Shown here: piece after piece, positions 1 to 10,300 of the stretch | Position numbering within the stretch: the stretch's first letter is position 1 | Layout of the letters: every line of letters begins with the position of its first letter | Source of the DNA: a virus | DNA length: 20,219 bases | IMG/VR virus record: IMGVR_UViG_3300010883_000690 | Location: 1 to 20,219 of that record | Direction: 5' to 3' (one strand) | Notes under the pieces: model-generated | Told to the model about the DNA's origin: nothing | The model's database searches: none | The model's input: only the letters and a program-made list of their open reading frames with translations | Made by a program: the position numbers and the translations under genes

Positions 1-749
1 CCTAACTCACCTTCTTTAGTGATTCCTTTTACTATATTATTAACTCTAAAATTACTTTCCCCCTTAAGGTATTTATCTCTACACATATATAAAAAATATT
101 CAAGATTTATACTTTTTTCTAATATTTCAGGTACTGTGTTTATAACTGTTTTTATCCCAACACCTTTTATGCCACTTATATCGTCAGAAGAATCACCACA
201 TATGATTTTAATAACCTTTATGTTTTCTACTGGTATATAATGTTTTTCAAATTTAATTTTATCACCTTTTTTAACAACATCTGGGTTATTTAAAAGTTTT
301 AAATTAACACTGTCAGACACTAGTTGGGTTAGGTCTCTATCGTTGGATAGGATTGTTACTTCTTCATTTGTGTTATTTAAACAATAAAAAGCTATACAGT
401 CATCAGCTTCATGACCCGCAAACTCACATTGTCTTATAAAAATTTCTTCTAGGTATTGTTGTGTCCTTACTTTTTGGGAATATAGTGATTCTGTTTGTTC
501 ATCATTTAATCTTTTATTTGCTCGATTAATTTTATAGTTTTTATAAACCTTCCTTCTACTTTCATAGTTTTTTGGGCCGTCCCAAGTAACTACAACTTTA
601 TTAAAGGTATATTCTATTATTAATTTTTTTATAGTATTTAGAAAATAAAAAACAGCTCCAAGATTTGTGTTTTTGTCTTGGAAGTTTTTTAATCCATGAA
701 ATCCTAACTGTAATAATGAGTTTCCGTCAACAAGAAGAGTTTTAGTCAA
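1..749 (-). CDS. 5'-3' exonuclease / RNase H, FEN-like (3' end cut by window edge)
   Basis: Reading the minus strand from 749 gives at least 249 codons with no stop before the window edge, so the C-terminus is missing. The product has the full set of FEN/5'-nuclease marks: VDGN near the start (D8), TWDG (D57), an R-x3-Y-K-x-Y-K helix (residues 66-72), EADD (114-117), SNDRDL (135-140), and GDSSDD followed by GIKGVGIKT (185-201), the helix-three-turn-helix DNA-binding motif. In T4 this family (gp rnh) removes RNA primers and flaps during lagging-strand synthesis, and the UvsX/SSB neighbours fit that role. The start is TTG: an in-frame TAA lies three codons upstream (756-758) and no ATG fits. 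It begins 25 bases after the FKBP gene in the same operon. The family call is firm; whether it acts mainly as RNase H or as a general 5' exonuclease cannot be seen. Confidence 0.88.
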   Translation of the reverse strand, partial: MTKTLLVDGNSLLQLGFHGLKNFQDKNTNLGAVFYFLNTIKKLIIEYTFNKVVVTWDGPKNYESRRKVYKNYKINRANKRLNDEQTESLYSQKVRTQQYLEEIFIRQCEFAGHEADDCIAFYCLNNTNEEVTILSNDRDLTQLVSDSVNLKLLNNPDVVKKGDKIKFEKHYIPVENIKVIKIICGDSSDDISGIKGVGIKTVINTVPEILEKSINLEYFLYMCRDKYLKGESNFRVNNIVKGITKEGEL

Positions 750-774
750 TTTTTTTTACTTAAAGGGTTAAATA

Positions 775-1209
775 CTATTTTTCTATTTCTAGAAGTTCAA
801 TCTCAAAATTTAAATCTTTACCAGCTAATGGGTGATTCATATCCAACGTAACCTCTGTTCTAGTGACTTCTAATATTACAGCAGTTGCGGGTTTACCACT
901 TTTTGTATCACCCTTTATTCTTTCATCAATTATAAATCTAAAATCTTCAGGAAATTCATTTCTAGGTGCTTTTGTTATCGCTTCTTTAATAACCTCACCA
1001 TAAGCTTTTTCACAAGGGATGTGTACTTTTTTCTTATCACCAACAGACATAGTTCTGATAGTATTTTCAAATTCTAATAACACTTTACCCTCACCTATAA
1101 CTAAGTCTAGTGGTGTTTCTCTTTTTACTGAACTATCGAATTCAGTACCGTCTTTAAAAGTACCTACATAGTGTACTTTAACTTTATCCCCTATTTTTAT
1201 TTCACCCAT
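775..1209 (-). CDS. SlyD-like FKBP-type peptidyl-prolyl cis-trans isomerase
   Basis: 144 aa. Residues 1-70 and 125-142 form an FKBP fold (KVHYVGTFKDGTEFDSS, then MSVGDKK, AYGE). The stretch between, about 71-123, matches the insert-in-flap chaperone domain of bacterial SlyD, and the closing DMNHPLAGKDLNFEIELLEI is the SlyD signature near its C-terminus. The histidine-rich metal-binding tail of E. coli SlyD is absent. Such proteins speed proline isomerisation and hold unfolded chains. The ATG at 1209 was chosen because the open frame to 1245 only adds residues unlike the family, while MGEIKIGDKV starts where FKBPs start. It overlaps the end of the recombinase gene by 8 bases (ATGGGTGA), so translation is probably coupled. 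Its client in the phage is unknown; one of the replication proteins or an abundant structural protein are guesses. Confidence 0.88.
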   Translation of the reverse strand: MGEIKIGDKVKVHYVGTFKDGTEFDSSVKRETPLDLVIGEGKVLLEFENTIRTMSVGDKKKVHIPCEKAYGEVIKEAITKAPRNEFPEDFRFIIDERIKGDTKSGKPATAVILEVTRTEVTLDMNHPLAGKDLNFEIELLEIEK

Positions 1210-2206
1210 TTTCTTTATCTTCTTTAGTGTCGAACTCACCACCAATACCTAATTGTTCGGACCAAAAGGTAGCGTGTTCTTGTTTATAATTTTCTATTGA
1301 TTTTTTTTCTTCAGAGGGTTCTTTACCCGCCAAAAATCCGTGTGGTGTTATTAAGATTTTACCATCTTCGTACCCCAAACCATTAACATGGTTTTTCATA
1401 ATAGTTATCTTAGTTCTTGTTGCAAATTTAACCTTTCTTTTTTCTTTAACTGCTGAAATGTTTGTTGTGCCAGCATTTTTTTGGTTTCCAAATCTAAAAA
1501 CCAATGTAGAATTTAACCATAAAGCTTCTCCACCCTTTGCTTTAATCTTTGGTTGGCCAAAAGGATTGTCTGGTAGTTCTACCCAGGGTTGGTTTACCAC
1601 CACTAGTGTGTTTGTATGTTTTGAATCTTCTCTTCTAGATTTTCCTATTCTTTGGTTGATTCCCATGCCAATCTTATCAGCTAAGGTAGCTGCGTTATGC
1701 ATTTTACCACCCTTACCATCATAAGTCATTTTACACGGTATAGAACCTACTGAATCCCATAAGAATAATAAGTCGTAGTCTAACTCACCTTTTTCTTGAG
1801 CGTCTAATAAAGAATTTATATAATCTGTAATTTGTTCTATGTATTCGAAGTCGTTGTTGAATAGGAAGAACCCCTCCCAGTCTACCTCACCAGTACTTTC
1901 GTCTACCACTTCTTCACAATCAAACCCCAGTAACTTTGCGTAATTAAATCCCCATTTCTGTTCGGTTATCATTATTACAGGTAATATTCCTTTTTTCTGG
2001 GCATCAACAGCTGATTTAATAAGTGCTGTAGTTTTACCAGTATCTGAATGTCCTAAAAACATTTGTAAATGACCCATTGCTGGACCAGGTATTCCTGTCG
2101 CGTCAAGGAATTCCGGCCCTAGGTCAAAAAATTTATCTGATTTAAATTTAGCTTTTTTAGAGAATTTACTCTTAATGTCCGCGAAACTTCTTTTTTTTAA
2201 TGCCAT
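1202..2206 (-). CDS. uvsX: UvsX/RecA-family recombinase
   Basis: 334 aa. A RecA-type ATPase core is visible: Walker A GHSDTGKT (residues 52-59), the glutamate after strand 3 in ITEQKW (E82), Walker B LLFLWDSVGS (D151), the sensor NQ in VVVNQPW (205-206), and the KAKGGEALWLNSTLVFRFG segment (222-240) that closes the L2 loop region. Length is slightly below T4 UvsX and E. coli RecA. It would form filaments on ssDNA and drive strand exchange for recombination-dependent replication and repair. It follows the SSB gene by 10 bases and overlaps the FKBP gene at its 3' end. The leader has no Shine-Dalgarno motif. I call it UvsX rather than host-type RecA from the phage context and the lysine-rich short N-terminus; the family itself is not in doubt. 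Confidence 0.88.
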   Translation of the reverse strand: MALKKRSFADIKSKFSKKAKFKSDKFFDLGPEFLDATGIPGPAMGHLQMFLGHSDTGKTTALIKSAVDAQKKGILPVIMITEQKWGFNYAKLLGFDCEEVVDESTGEVDWEGFFLFNNDFEYIEQITDYINSLLDAQEKGELDYDLLFLWDSVGSIPCKMTYDGKGGKMHNAATLADKIGMGINQRIGKSRREDSKHTNTLVVVNQPWVELPDNPFGQPKIKAKGGEALWLNSTLVFRFGNQKNAGTTNISAVKEKRKVKFATRTKITIMKNHVNGLGYEDGKILITPHGFLAGKEPSEEKKSIENYKQEHATFWSEQLGIGGEFDTKEDKENG

Positions 2207-2216
2207 TTGTTAAAAT

Positions 2217-3086
2217 TTAAAATGGTAAGTCTTCGTCCGCTTTCTGGTTTGCTTGTGGGTCTTTCAAAGTACTTGTTGAACTCATATCTACAGTACTATT
2301 TGTTTTAGCGTTTGGGTCGTCGTATGTGTATTTTTTCAATTCACTATCCCAAACTGGGTCTAACCCTTTAGATATAGCCTCTAAGTATTCAACTGGTTTT
2401 TGAGAATATACATCTTTCCATGTTCTTTCATCTGAAGTCCAATCTTTCGCTTGAGCTGGGTCTGTCGATAGGGTTCCTGGGTCTTCATACATCACAGAAG
2501 ATACTGTAGTATACTCACCTCTACCACCTGGTAATGGAACTGCTTGTAATATAAGAATTAAATCTCTACCTTCATTAATATCAGTAACATCCCCTTTATT
2601 TCTCCAAATAGGTATAATTTTATCAATTGGTCCGTCACCTTTCCAATTATGTTTAAATCTCCAAAACTTAACACCATCCTCTTCCTTATCTCTATCAACA
2701 ACTTTCACTATGTAAAATTTTTGTGAACGATAACTCCTTGCTAATTCTTTTGATTGTTCATCACCAGCTAACCTTAAAGCTTCTTCCACTTCATTTAACG
2801 GACTTCTATCACCTGTTGGTTTACCGGTAGAGTCTTTACCTGGGTCATAAATTTTCATCCACCTACCTTGCACTTGTGTGTTATGGAAAAACACCTCTTT
2901 AAATGGGGAACTGCCGTCTGTTGTTGGTAGTATTCTAATTCTTTTTTCACCTTGTTTAACACCTTTAGGGAGTGCTATAGTGAAATATTGTTTTAATCTG
3001 TCTTCATCCGACATTCTCGGTTTTGAAGAAGTTGTTTGTTTGTTTTTTTCGTATTGGGCTAATACAGCGTCTAGGCTCGAACTCAT
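2217..3086 (-). CDS. gp32-like single-stranded DNA-binding protein
   Basis: 289 aa, near T4 gp32 length (301). The order of parts fits gp32: a short N-terminal arm with basic residues (1-25), an entry segment (LPKGVKQGEKRIRILPTTDG) leading into the OB fold, an aromatic- and basic-rich core (KFYIVKVVDRD, VKFWRFKHNWKG, about 120-160), and a low-complexity acidic tail (about 255-289). T4 gp32 carries a zinc site of three Cys and one His; this protein has no cysteine at all, so the site is gone. The last residues, DEDLPF, look like the DDDIPF tip by which bacterial SSB recruits partner proteins. First gene of the replication operon, behind the promoter at 3125-3153. It would coat ssDNA and load or regulate UvsX. 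The call rests on pattern and context rather than a catalytic motif. Confidence 0.8.
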   Translation of the reverse strand: MSSSLDAVLAQYEKNKQTTSSKPRMSDEDRLKQYFTIALPKGVKQGEKRIRILPTTDGSSPFKEVFFHNTQVQGRWMKIYDPGKDSTGKPTGDRSPLNEVEEALRLAGDEQSKELARSYRSQKFYIVKVVDRDKEEDGVKFWRFKHNWKGDGPIDKIIPIWRNKGDVTDINEGRDLILILQAVPLPGGRGEYTTVSSVMYEDPGTLSTDPAQAKDWTSDERTWKDVYSQKPVEYLEAISKGLDPVWDSELKKYTYDDPNAKTNSTVDMSSTSTLKDPQANQKADEDLPF

Positions 3087-3124
3087 AATGTTTTATTTTT
3101 ATTTAATGGTTAATTTCTTAGATA

Positions 3125-3153
3125 ATAATAACTAACTTATTTGGACTTGTCAA
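3125..3153 (-). promoter_or_regulatory. sigma70-type promoter of the replication operon
   Basis: On the minus strand a perfect -35 hexamer TTGACA (plus positions 3148-3153) is followed by a 17-base spacer and a TATTAT -10 box (3125-3130). Transcription would begin near 3118, giving a leader of about 30 bases before the SSB start at 3086. It lies just after the terminator at 3175-3201, which is where a new operon should start. It matches the housekeeping consensus of Proteobacteria/Firmicutes better than the TTTG / TAnnTTTG elements reported for Bacteroidota, which I do not find here. Confidence 0.6.
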
Positions 3154-3174
3154 TCATCTCGGTAAAATAATTAA

Positions 3175-3201
3175 ATAAAAAAAGCCCTCTATAAGGGCTT
3201 T
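3175..3201 (-). terminator. intrinsic terminator after the 256-aa gene
   Basis: Perfect 8-bp stem (AAAGCCCT at 3181-3188 pairs with AGGGCTTT at 3194-3201) with a 5-base loop. On the minus strand it is followed by a T-rich run ending near 3175. It separates the tail-side genes from the replication operon. The plus-strand side lacks a T-run, so it looks one-way. Confidence 0.85.
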
Positions 3202-3222
3202 AAATATAGTATATTTTTTTAA

Positions 3223-3993
3223 TTAATAAAAGCTCTTTTTCATGTCAGCGTCTGAAAAATTTTCTACATCATCAGTTCTAAGTATGTATTCTTCTTTACC
3301 CTGTTGTTCAAACTTTTCTTGTCCATCATCCCAAAAATCTGAAAGTGTTTGGTCAAAAGGGCCTGAATCCATTTTTCTCATTTCTAATTTTTCTTGTTCA
3401 CTTTTTGGTCTCTGATTTTCTATTTTTTCTTCTAGACTACTAATTTGAGTCATGAGTTGGTCCATCCCAGCTAATTTCTGTTCCATACCATCTAACATAG
3501 ACATTAACGAATCTAACTTAGTATTAGTTTCTTCTGTATTCTTTTCTAAGGTTTCTTGTTTATCAATTAAATCACCAACCTCAATTTCTGTCGTATCTTC
3601 AGTTTCTTCTGGTGTTTCTGGTACTGTTACTGGTTCCTCGGCTGCTGGTACTGCTGCGTCCGCTACTGGTGCTTCTGCGTCCGCTACTGGTGCTGCTGTG
3701 TCCGCACCCATCTCAGATTCTATATCAACCTCAACCGCTTCATCACCAACACCCATCTCAGCAAATGAAGACATCTCATCTTCTTCCGTTGGTACTTCTG
3801 GGTCTTCTTGCTCAGACATTTCTACCTGTCTTGACTGAAATTGTTTCAATCTGTTAGAGTCACCTTGTTTTGACATAAACCCAGAACCACCACCTACACC
3901 ACCTAACATTTGTTCCTCTAGGTTTATAGAATTATACCCTATTTGGTTAAATCTTTTTAGTTCTTCTTGTAGATTTTTTTCTAAGTTATCCAT
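3223..3993 (-). CDS. unrecognised acidic protein with Ala/Pro repeats and coiled coil
   Basis: 256 aa, not assigned to a family. What can be seen: an N-terminal helix with FNQIGYNSINLEEQ, then a Gly-rich hinge (GGVGGGSG, about 32-39). Residues about 60-140 are very acidic and low in complexity, with two APVADA(E/A) heptapeptides and Glu/Thr/Pro runs. About 140-195 is a predicted coiled coil (TLEKNTEETNTKLDSLMSMLDGMEQKLAGM). The C-terminus is more conserved-looking (FDQTLSDFWDD through MKKSFY), with spaced aromatic residues as in a docking peptide. Low complexity plus coiled coil would fit a scaffold-like, core or minor structural protein, but this is only inference. The start overlaps the end of the 80-aa gene by 8 bases (ATGGATAA), so the two are translated together. 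Terminated at 3175-3201. Confidence 0.8.
   Translation of the reverse strand: MDNLEKNLQEELKRFNQIGYNSINLEEQMLGGVGGGSGFMSKQGDSNRLKQFQSRQVEMSEQEDPEVPTEEDEMSSFAEMGVGDEAVEVDIESEMGADTAAPVADAEAPVADAAVPAAEEPVTVPETPEETEDTTEIEVGDLIDKQETLEKNTEETNTKLDSLMSMLDGMEQKLAGMDQLMTQISSLEEKIENQRPKSEQEKLEMRKMDSGPFDQTLSDFWDDGQEKFEQQGKEEYILRTDDVENFSDADMKKSFY
3652..3705 (-). repeat. 21-bp tandem repeat inside the acidic protein gene
   Basis: Two 21-base units (3652-3672 and 3673-3693) differ at a single base, and a partial third unit follows (3694-3705). They keep the reading frame and encode APVADAE/APVADAA. The unit is richer in G and C than the surrounding DNA. This looks like slippage-driven length variation of a flexible linker. 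Confidence 0.85.
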
Positions 3994-4228
3994 TTAATAA
4001 TTGTTTTACGTCTCCATTAGGTGATTCTACTCGTACTTTTCTATTGACTCTGGTTTCATTATCCACCCTTTCTATCAAGCCATCTCTTGTTCTAATAGTA
4101 TAACAAATACCCGTATCTAAGTCACAGACCTCTTTAGATTCACCATCTACAGCACTGGACCTCTCAACAACATTTGTATTTTTTCCTAAAAAATTATCTA
4201 TTTTATGTTTTAAATTTTCTGTCATCAT
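3986..4228 (-). CDS. unrecognised 80-aa protein
   Basis: 80 aa (or 79 from the second of two adjacent ATGs, at 4225). Not recognised. It has a hydrophilic N-terminal helix, two cysteines close together (VCDLDTGICY), and a C-terminal TRDGLIERVDNETRVNRKVRVESPNGDVKQLLNG that reads as short beta strands. It shares an ATGGATAA overlap with the 256-aa gene downstream. A weak TATAAT-like box lies in the gap upstream together with an ATATTTAT box (4244-4251), so the pair may have its own promoter. Likely a small structural or accessory protein by position only. Confidence 0.7.
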   Translation of the reverse strand: MMTENLKHKIDNFLGKNTNVVERSSAVDGESKEVCDLDTGICYTIRTRDGLIERVDNETRVNRKVRVESPNGDVKQLLNG

Positions 4229-4301
4229 CGTATTGTTTATTATATAAATATTGTGAAATATAATTAAATTCTTTTAAGTTAATTATTTATAAATTTTAAA
4301 C

Positions 4302-7300
4302 TTAAGATTTAGGTTCTAAATACTCACTACTAAACTGATTTGGGTTTAGGTAAAACTTGTGTTCTTTCAAATTAGCGTCTAGTTGGTACTTAAGTATCTC
4401 ATAGTGTAAATGCACACCGTCCGAATATCCTGTAGTTCCCATAACACCTATTTTAGAACCTTTACTTACAGAAGTGCCCACACCACTACTAGTAATTGTT
4501 TTCTCTTTTATGTGTGCTATTCTAAATTGGTACCTGGTTACCGCCCCATCAACATACGAAGAAATATCTGAATTTTCTATTAGTGTTTTTTGTATCAATA
4601 AAGTATTTCCATAACCACCACCACATGATTTAGCGGTCTCAGAACTACCAGCTATACACCCTGACTTCTTGGTTATTATCACACCAGTCACTGGTGATAG
4701 TAAATCTATATCTGTTCCTTGGTATTCTGTTTTAGGTGAATAATCTATTCCTTTATGTTGTTTAGTCCCAACTATCTTATTGTCTTTGACTACATTTCTT
4801 TTTACCCAGAATTCTTGATTTGATTGTGGTTTATTAATTTTACTTAAAGTTACTGGGTCTACCATAGCGAAAGGAAGTGTACTTATATCATCTTCAACTG
4901 ATACCAAATTTACCTCTTCTGGTGGTGTTAAATCGAATGGGTCCAACGCGTTTGGGTTAGGGATTGTTTCCTCATCACCTAAATCATCGTCCATAGATTT
5001 AAGTAGTGTCTCTTGTATTGAAGCTATTAGGTCTGTTATTTGTGGCAAACTAGGTATACCCACTCTAACACCCGTAAATGTTGTTGTCATATCATTAGGT
5101 GTTATACTATGACTAACATCCATAATAAGATATGGACCACTAAACATAGGGACGTACCTTAGTTGGAAGTAGGTGGTAGGTTGTATTAGTGCGTTACCCA
5201 TAGACGTTACTTGGCACTTATAGGACCTAGATTTATATAAATTAAATAAGTTAAGCGAGTTGGTGGAAACTTTTGACCCACTTGCCATTTTACCCATGTC
5301 TTCTAGAATTCTAAAAGATTCACTGGTATTAGGGAATTCTGACTGGTCTAACGATAAACTCTCAAAAACATTTTGGTTTGGTATTCCGAAGTCTACCGCA
5401 AAAGCAACCACTTTATTGCTTAGATTTTTTTCTTCTTCCGTTTCTGGTACTCCTTGACATAGTGGGTTAGGGCTAACTCTATTTAGGACGAAAGAATCAT
5501 TATTATAACCATATTTAGGAGTTTTAACATCTAAACTGGTGGAAGGTGGGCCAATATATTGACAGAGGTATTTTGGTGAGGATAGTGTGTAGTCAACCTG
5601 TTTGAACGCTCCAAACATAGCATTTCCTTGCCCTTTAGTGTCGTGTTCTTCTATATTATAAAAATTAACATAAGATGGTAGTGGTATGAAATTAAAAAAG
5701 TTTTTACTACACAAATGACTTACAAAACCACCTATATTTTGTTTAACAGAAGTATTAGGGTTATCTGTGAATGGCGTATCTAACCCTAAAAACTGATATA
5801 TGTCAATAACCGCATCATTTCCAATATCTGCATTAGTTCTATCTAGAAACATAAATTTCTCAAACTGAGTATTATAATTAGGTAGACTACTAGTACTGGT
5901 AGACGACGGTTTACCCACTTCAGTATTTTGCACATCAGTACCAGCTATCCATTTATCATTAAATGTTTTAAACACTTGGTATAGTTCTAATTTTAAATTG
6001 TCTGAAACTACCTTAGGTCTATCATCACCGTCTTGGTCTGTACCACCATTTAAACCTTTCCTAGTGTCTATATTTTTTAGTGAGTTAAAAAATTTACCCA
6101 AATAAGCGTTGGTATACGAATCTATATTATCGAAGTATGTACGCATTCTAGTTTTAAAATCACTCTTGGTTATACCATTAGTGGCTGTTGATGTTGTCCT
6201 AAAAGTTTCAGTAAGGTACTGTTTTAAAATGGGCGCAAATTGTTGTACTAGTGATGGTGATATGTTAAAGTTAACAAAGAAGTCAAAACATATTTTAGAC
6301 GCATTTGTAAATTGTGTATTATCACCTACCGAAACAGATGGTATTACGTTTTGGGCGATTGCCGTTAAAAATGTGGCTGTTGGTGTTGGGTATATTGAAA
6401 TGTCGTATGGTGGTAAATCAATAAATTCCCCATCAGCTATCATATTAAAAATTAACTGTTTAGTAGAAACGGGTTCTGCATTTAAATACGTAAGTGTATC
6501 CCAACCATTTATTGACCCGTGTTTATAAATTATGTTTTGATTTAAGAATACCTTACCAATATTAAGAAACTTTTTATATTGTGCTTTCGCAATCTCTTGT
6601 GTTTTATGTGTTGGGTTGGTGTTACCGGGATTAGCCTTTAGGTCTCCATTAACACTCTTTTTATCCACAATCATTAACTCTTTAAAAATTGTTTTAAACT
6701 CTGTGAACTGACCTTCCACTATTTTCGCGTCTGGGTTTTTTGTTTCTGAAAAGTTTAGAAATTGCTTTTCAAACTCATCCAACACTTCGGTAGGAAACAC
6801 AGATAGTAGTTCTGTAAAATCATCATACGATGTGTTATTATTATCTGTATTATTTAGATTCCAAGCTTGTTGTTGTGGTGTTAGTGTGTCTATTCTCTTT
6901 GTATAATGACTTGCTGGTACCCTTCCATACATAGCACCGTACTTAAGAGGTACACTACCTGGTTGAGTTACGTCAAAAGCTCCGTAACCTGCTCCTGCCC
7001 ATAAAAATCTTGCACTACCATCAAACCCAGCAGTGTTTATATTGTCACCAATAAAACTTAAATCACTATTTACCAATGCACCCGTAGAAGGATATAGTAT
7101 ATAATAAGGGTCTGTGGCAGCATCTACATCGTCTAACCCCTTACCACCAATAGTAGCTGAATCTATAAAAGTTGTGTAAAAATTATAATCTAACCCACCC
7201 TTATGGAAGAAAAGACCTTCTTCTTTAACTAGGTCAATGTTGACAACACCAACAAACATGGCATTTACGTCCGCTACTGGGACCCAACTACCAACACCCG

Positions 7301-10300
7301 GTAAAATATTCTTACCAGTAACCACTGTGTGCACAACATCCATTAATCTAGGCCAAAATCCAAGTGTAACCTCAGTAGTGTTTAATCCGGGTATTATATT
7401 ACCATTATATGAATAATCATAAAACCCAAAACCATTTGCGTATGCTTGGTCTACATACCACTCACCACATCTCAAGGTACCGTCATTTCCTAATCCACCA
7501 CCATCACCCGCACCTAACCCACCAAAAACACTATTAGCTACAGGACCTTGTCCGTTTTTATAATTCCACCAAAGTGACCCAATTTTAAGAATAAAAGCAT
7601 ATGGTAATTCGTGGTAACCAGCTAATTGTTTTATTGCTTGAGCTACATACGCACCATACTGGTGTTTACCCTCGTATTTAGTTATAATTTTTTCTAAAGT
7701 ACTAGTTAACGGTAAAGAGTTTAAAAATAAGTATGCTGCCTCAGCATATGGTGCTGTTGTTGACGTACTTTCATTTACAAACCCTTTATAGATAGCATTT
7801 GCAAACCAAGGTGTGTTTAACATTGATACTACTTGTGAGTCAAAACTGTCTGAAGTGTAGTTCACTCCTTCTGTTAAAGATTGTAATTCTATACTATCTT
7901 CTTTAGTTTTATAAAAAGTATTCCAAGGGTCCCAATCAACTATTGGTTTAAAATTACTAATGTAGTCTAGGTCACCTTCTACAATCGTTCTAAGTTCTCC
8001 GTTTATAGTTTTTAAGTCCCAATTTAGATTACTAAAGTAAAAAGATTTACTGTCTTCATTATTTGGACTGGTCATGTAGACATTGGTTTGTGTACCCATT
8101 TGTAGAACGTCTATTTGGAAAAACTTTTCATTTGTTAGGTTAGCTGAGTCCGATAATTTACTTTTTAAATTATTTATATTAACTAAATTAAATGGGTAAA
8201 AATCATGCCACCAATCCTGGGTCTTTTTACTATCTAAAAATAATGTTAAGTATTTTAAATACTTACCACCCTCAGTGAATATGTCTTTAGCACTAGATTC
8301 TGGGTATAACCCATAATTTGTACCAGTTATGTCGTAAGGCTTGGTGGATATAGGGTTAAGGTATTGTGTGTTAACAAACCCCCTAAGATATAAGGCATAC
8401 TTATCTGGGGATTCAGTTATTAGTGTGGTTAATAGTGAGCTAAAATCAAGATTGTTATCTTTAAAAAATTCTTGTAAATCGTAATCACTTTCTACAGCTT
8501 TCATTAAATTTTTACTATCGTTATCCCCAGCCTCCAAAACTGTTTCTGTGATTTGAGTTACTTTGGATTTAAATCCGGTTATTCCCGCGTAACTTGTAAA
8601 ATCAAGTGCTCTATCTAATATTTCCCACAAAATTAAGTTTTTAACACTATTTTCATATGGTGTAGTTATAAAAGGAAATTGTCTTACCGATAAAGGTGTT
8701 TCTTTTGTATACCTAACTTCGTTAGATGTCGGGAATGTGACTTGTTTAGTTCTGGTATTTATAGCTTTTGTATATTCTTCTATAAAATGTACTTCGGGCC
8801 ATGCTTTCACATTTTCAGCGTTTGTTTCTGATAAACTACCTGAAGCTCCTGGGTACGTTAAAACATATCTATTTTCGTTATCGTCGTATTGGTAGTATTG
8901 TGGCCATGGGAAAACTTCTTTACTACCTTTCACACTATCTTCATACCCTTTTTTATTTGTTATAACAGCCTTTACCCTGTGTTGGTTTGTTTTTTCTTCC
9001 ATTGCTTGTGTATGGACCCTATCCAACAATCTTAAATAGGTATCCACACCACCAATCACAATAGCCATAAGATTTCTAATAGAAGGGTAAAAAGATAAAC
9101 TTTGTTCGAATATAGTTCTTAGTTTAAGATTGGATTCAGTTTGGATTTCTTTAAATTTTTTGTCAAACTCTTCCTTAATTCTACCATATACCCCACCAAA
9201 ACTTTTAGGTGAAAGGTCAAGAACATAATAACCTTTACCACCATCAGGTATTTTACTACTATTCTTACTGCTATTATTTTTAGCTTGTTGATTTTCTAAA
9301 CTGAAATCTTTTATTATATTAATAGGTGCCCTACCATTTAACCCAAAAGTTACATTTTCACTTAATATTTGTTTATAACCCTCTATCACATATTTCAATT
9401 TAGATTCAGCATTAACAATAGATTCGTCGTCTATAACTTTAAGAGGTAAAGCCTTTGCTACAACATTCTTACCTTGTGTGTTTGGGTTCCCTGTAGAACC
9501 TAAAGTCATAGGGAGAGGAAACCCACCACCTTTATTATCTAAAAACTTTTCCTTCCACTCAAGTATTGCGTTTCTAAAATTTATTAGTGTCTTCTGATAT
9601 TCTTTCTGGTCATTAGTAAATCTTAGGTCTGCTTTACTAAAATTCTTTTTTAAATTATCCGTAAACCCCTCCACCTTACCTATTAATTCAAATATTGTTA
9701 ATCTAGGAAAGTCTTTAGGTATTAATTTTTTTTTCTCGTATATATCATACACCTCCCCCATAACCTGCCTACCTAACCCACTAGGTGAGTTTATACTATC
9801 CGTTGTGGTCTTACCTTTAACCGTTGGGTATAGGTATGGGGCTAACATAGCTTGTTGTAGGTTAATATCATTTAACATTGCTATGTGATTACCTATAAAA
9901 GTAGCTGTAACGTTGTAATCTCCTGACTGAGCGTCAAAATTAGTATTAAACTGTGTTAAAGCTAGTTGGTACTTCACCGCCTTTCCGTAATACCCTTTGA
10001 CCGTTAGTTCAAATTGTGGGTATGGTAAATGAAAAAAAGCTGTGTATGGTGTGTTGGTTTCTGCTTGTTCAAAAAGGGTCATCCCCCTAACATCGGTAAA
10101 GTTTATTGTAACTTGTGGGACGAATGACGAACTTATTTTTATATCTATATTTGTTATTCCGAATCCTTGGAAGTCATTTTTGTTTTCTATAGTTTTACTA
10201 TAGAAGGTTTGTCCTTTATCGTCGGTATTTTCATCACGTTTTACCCTATTAACTGAAGGGTCTGTAAATGCGTCTGTCCAATCACTATCTAAAGATTTTT

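Noticed and set aside
1210-1245. Upstream ATG that would lengthen the FKBP protein by 12 residues
   Set aside because: The added residues (MVVSSTLKKIKK) are out-of-frame reading of the recombinase end, and FKBP/SlyD proteins start at the MGEIKIGDKV position.
3452-3857. Two plus-strand open frames of 128 and 81 codons (Ser/Val- and Leu-rich)
   Set aside because: They are antisense readings of the acidic repeat region of the 256-aa gene; their low complexity mirrors it and no start signals are evident.
4262-4288. Inverted repeat TTAATT-type in the gap after the 80-aa gene start as a terminator
   Set aside because: Only A/T pairs, about 6 bp, large loop and no clear T-run; too weak to call.
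6109-6528. Plus-strand open frame of 139 codons
   Set aside because: It lies wholly inside the hub gene on the opposite strand, with no recognisable motif and no leader.
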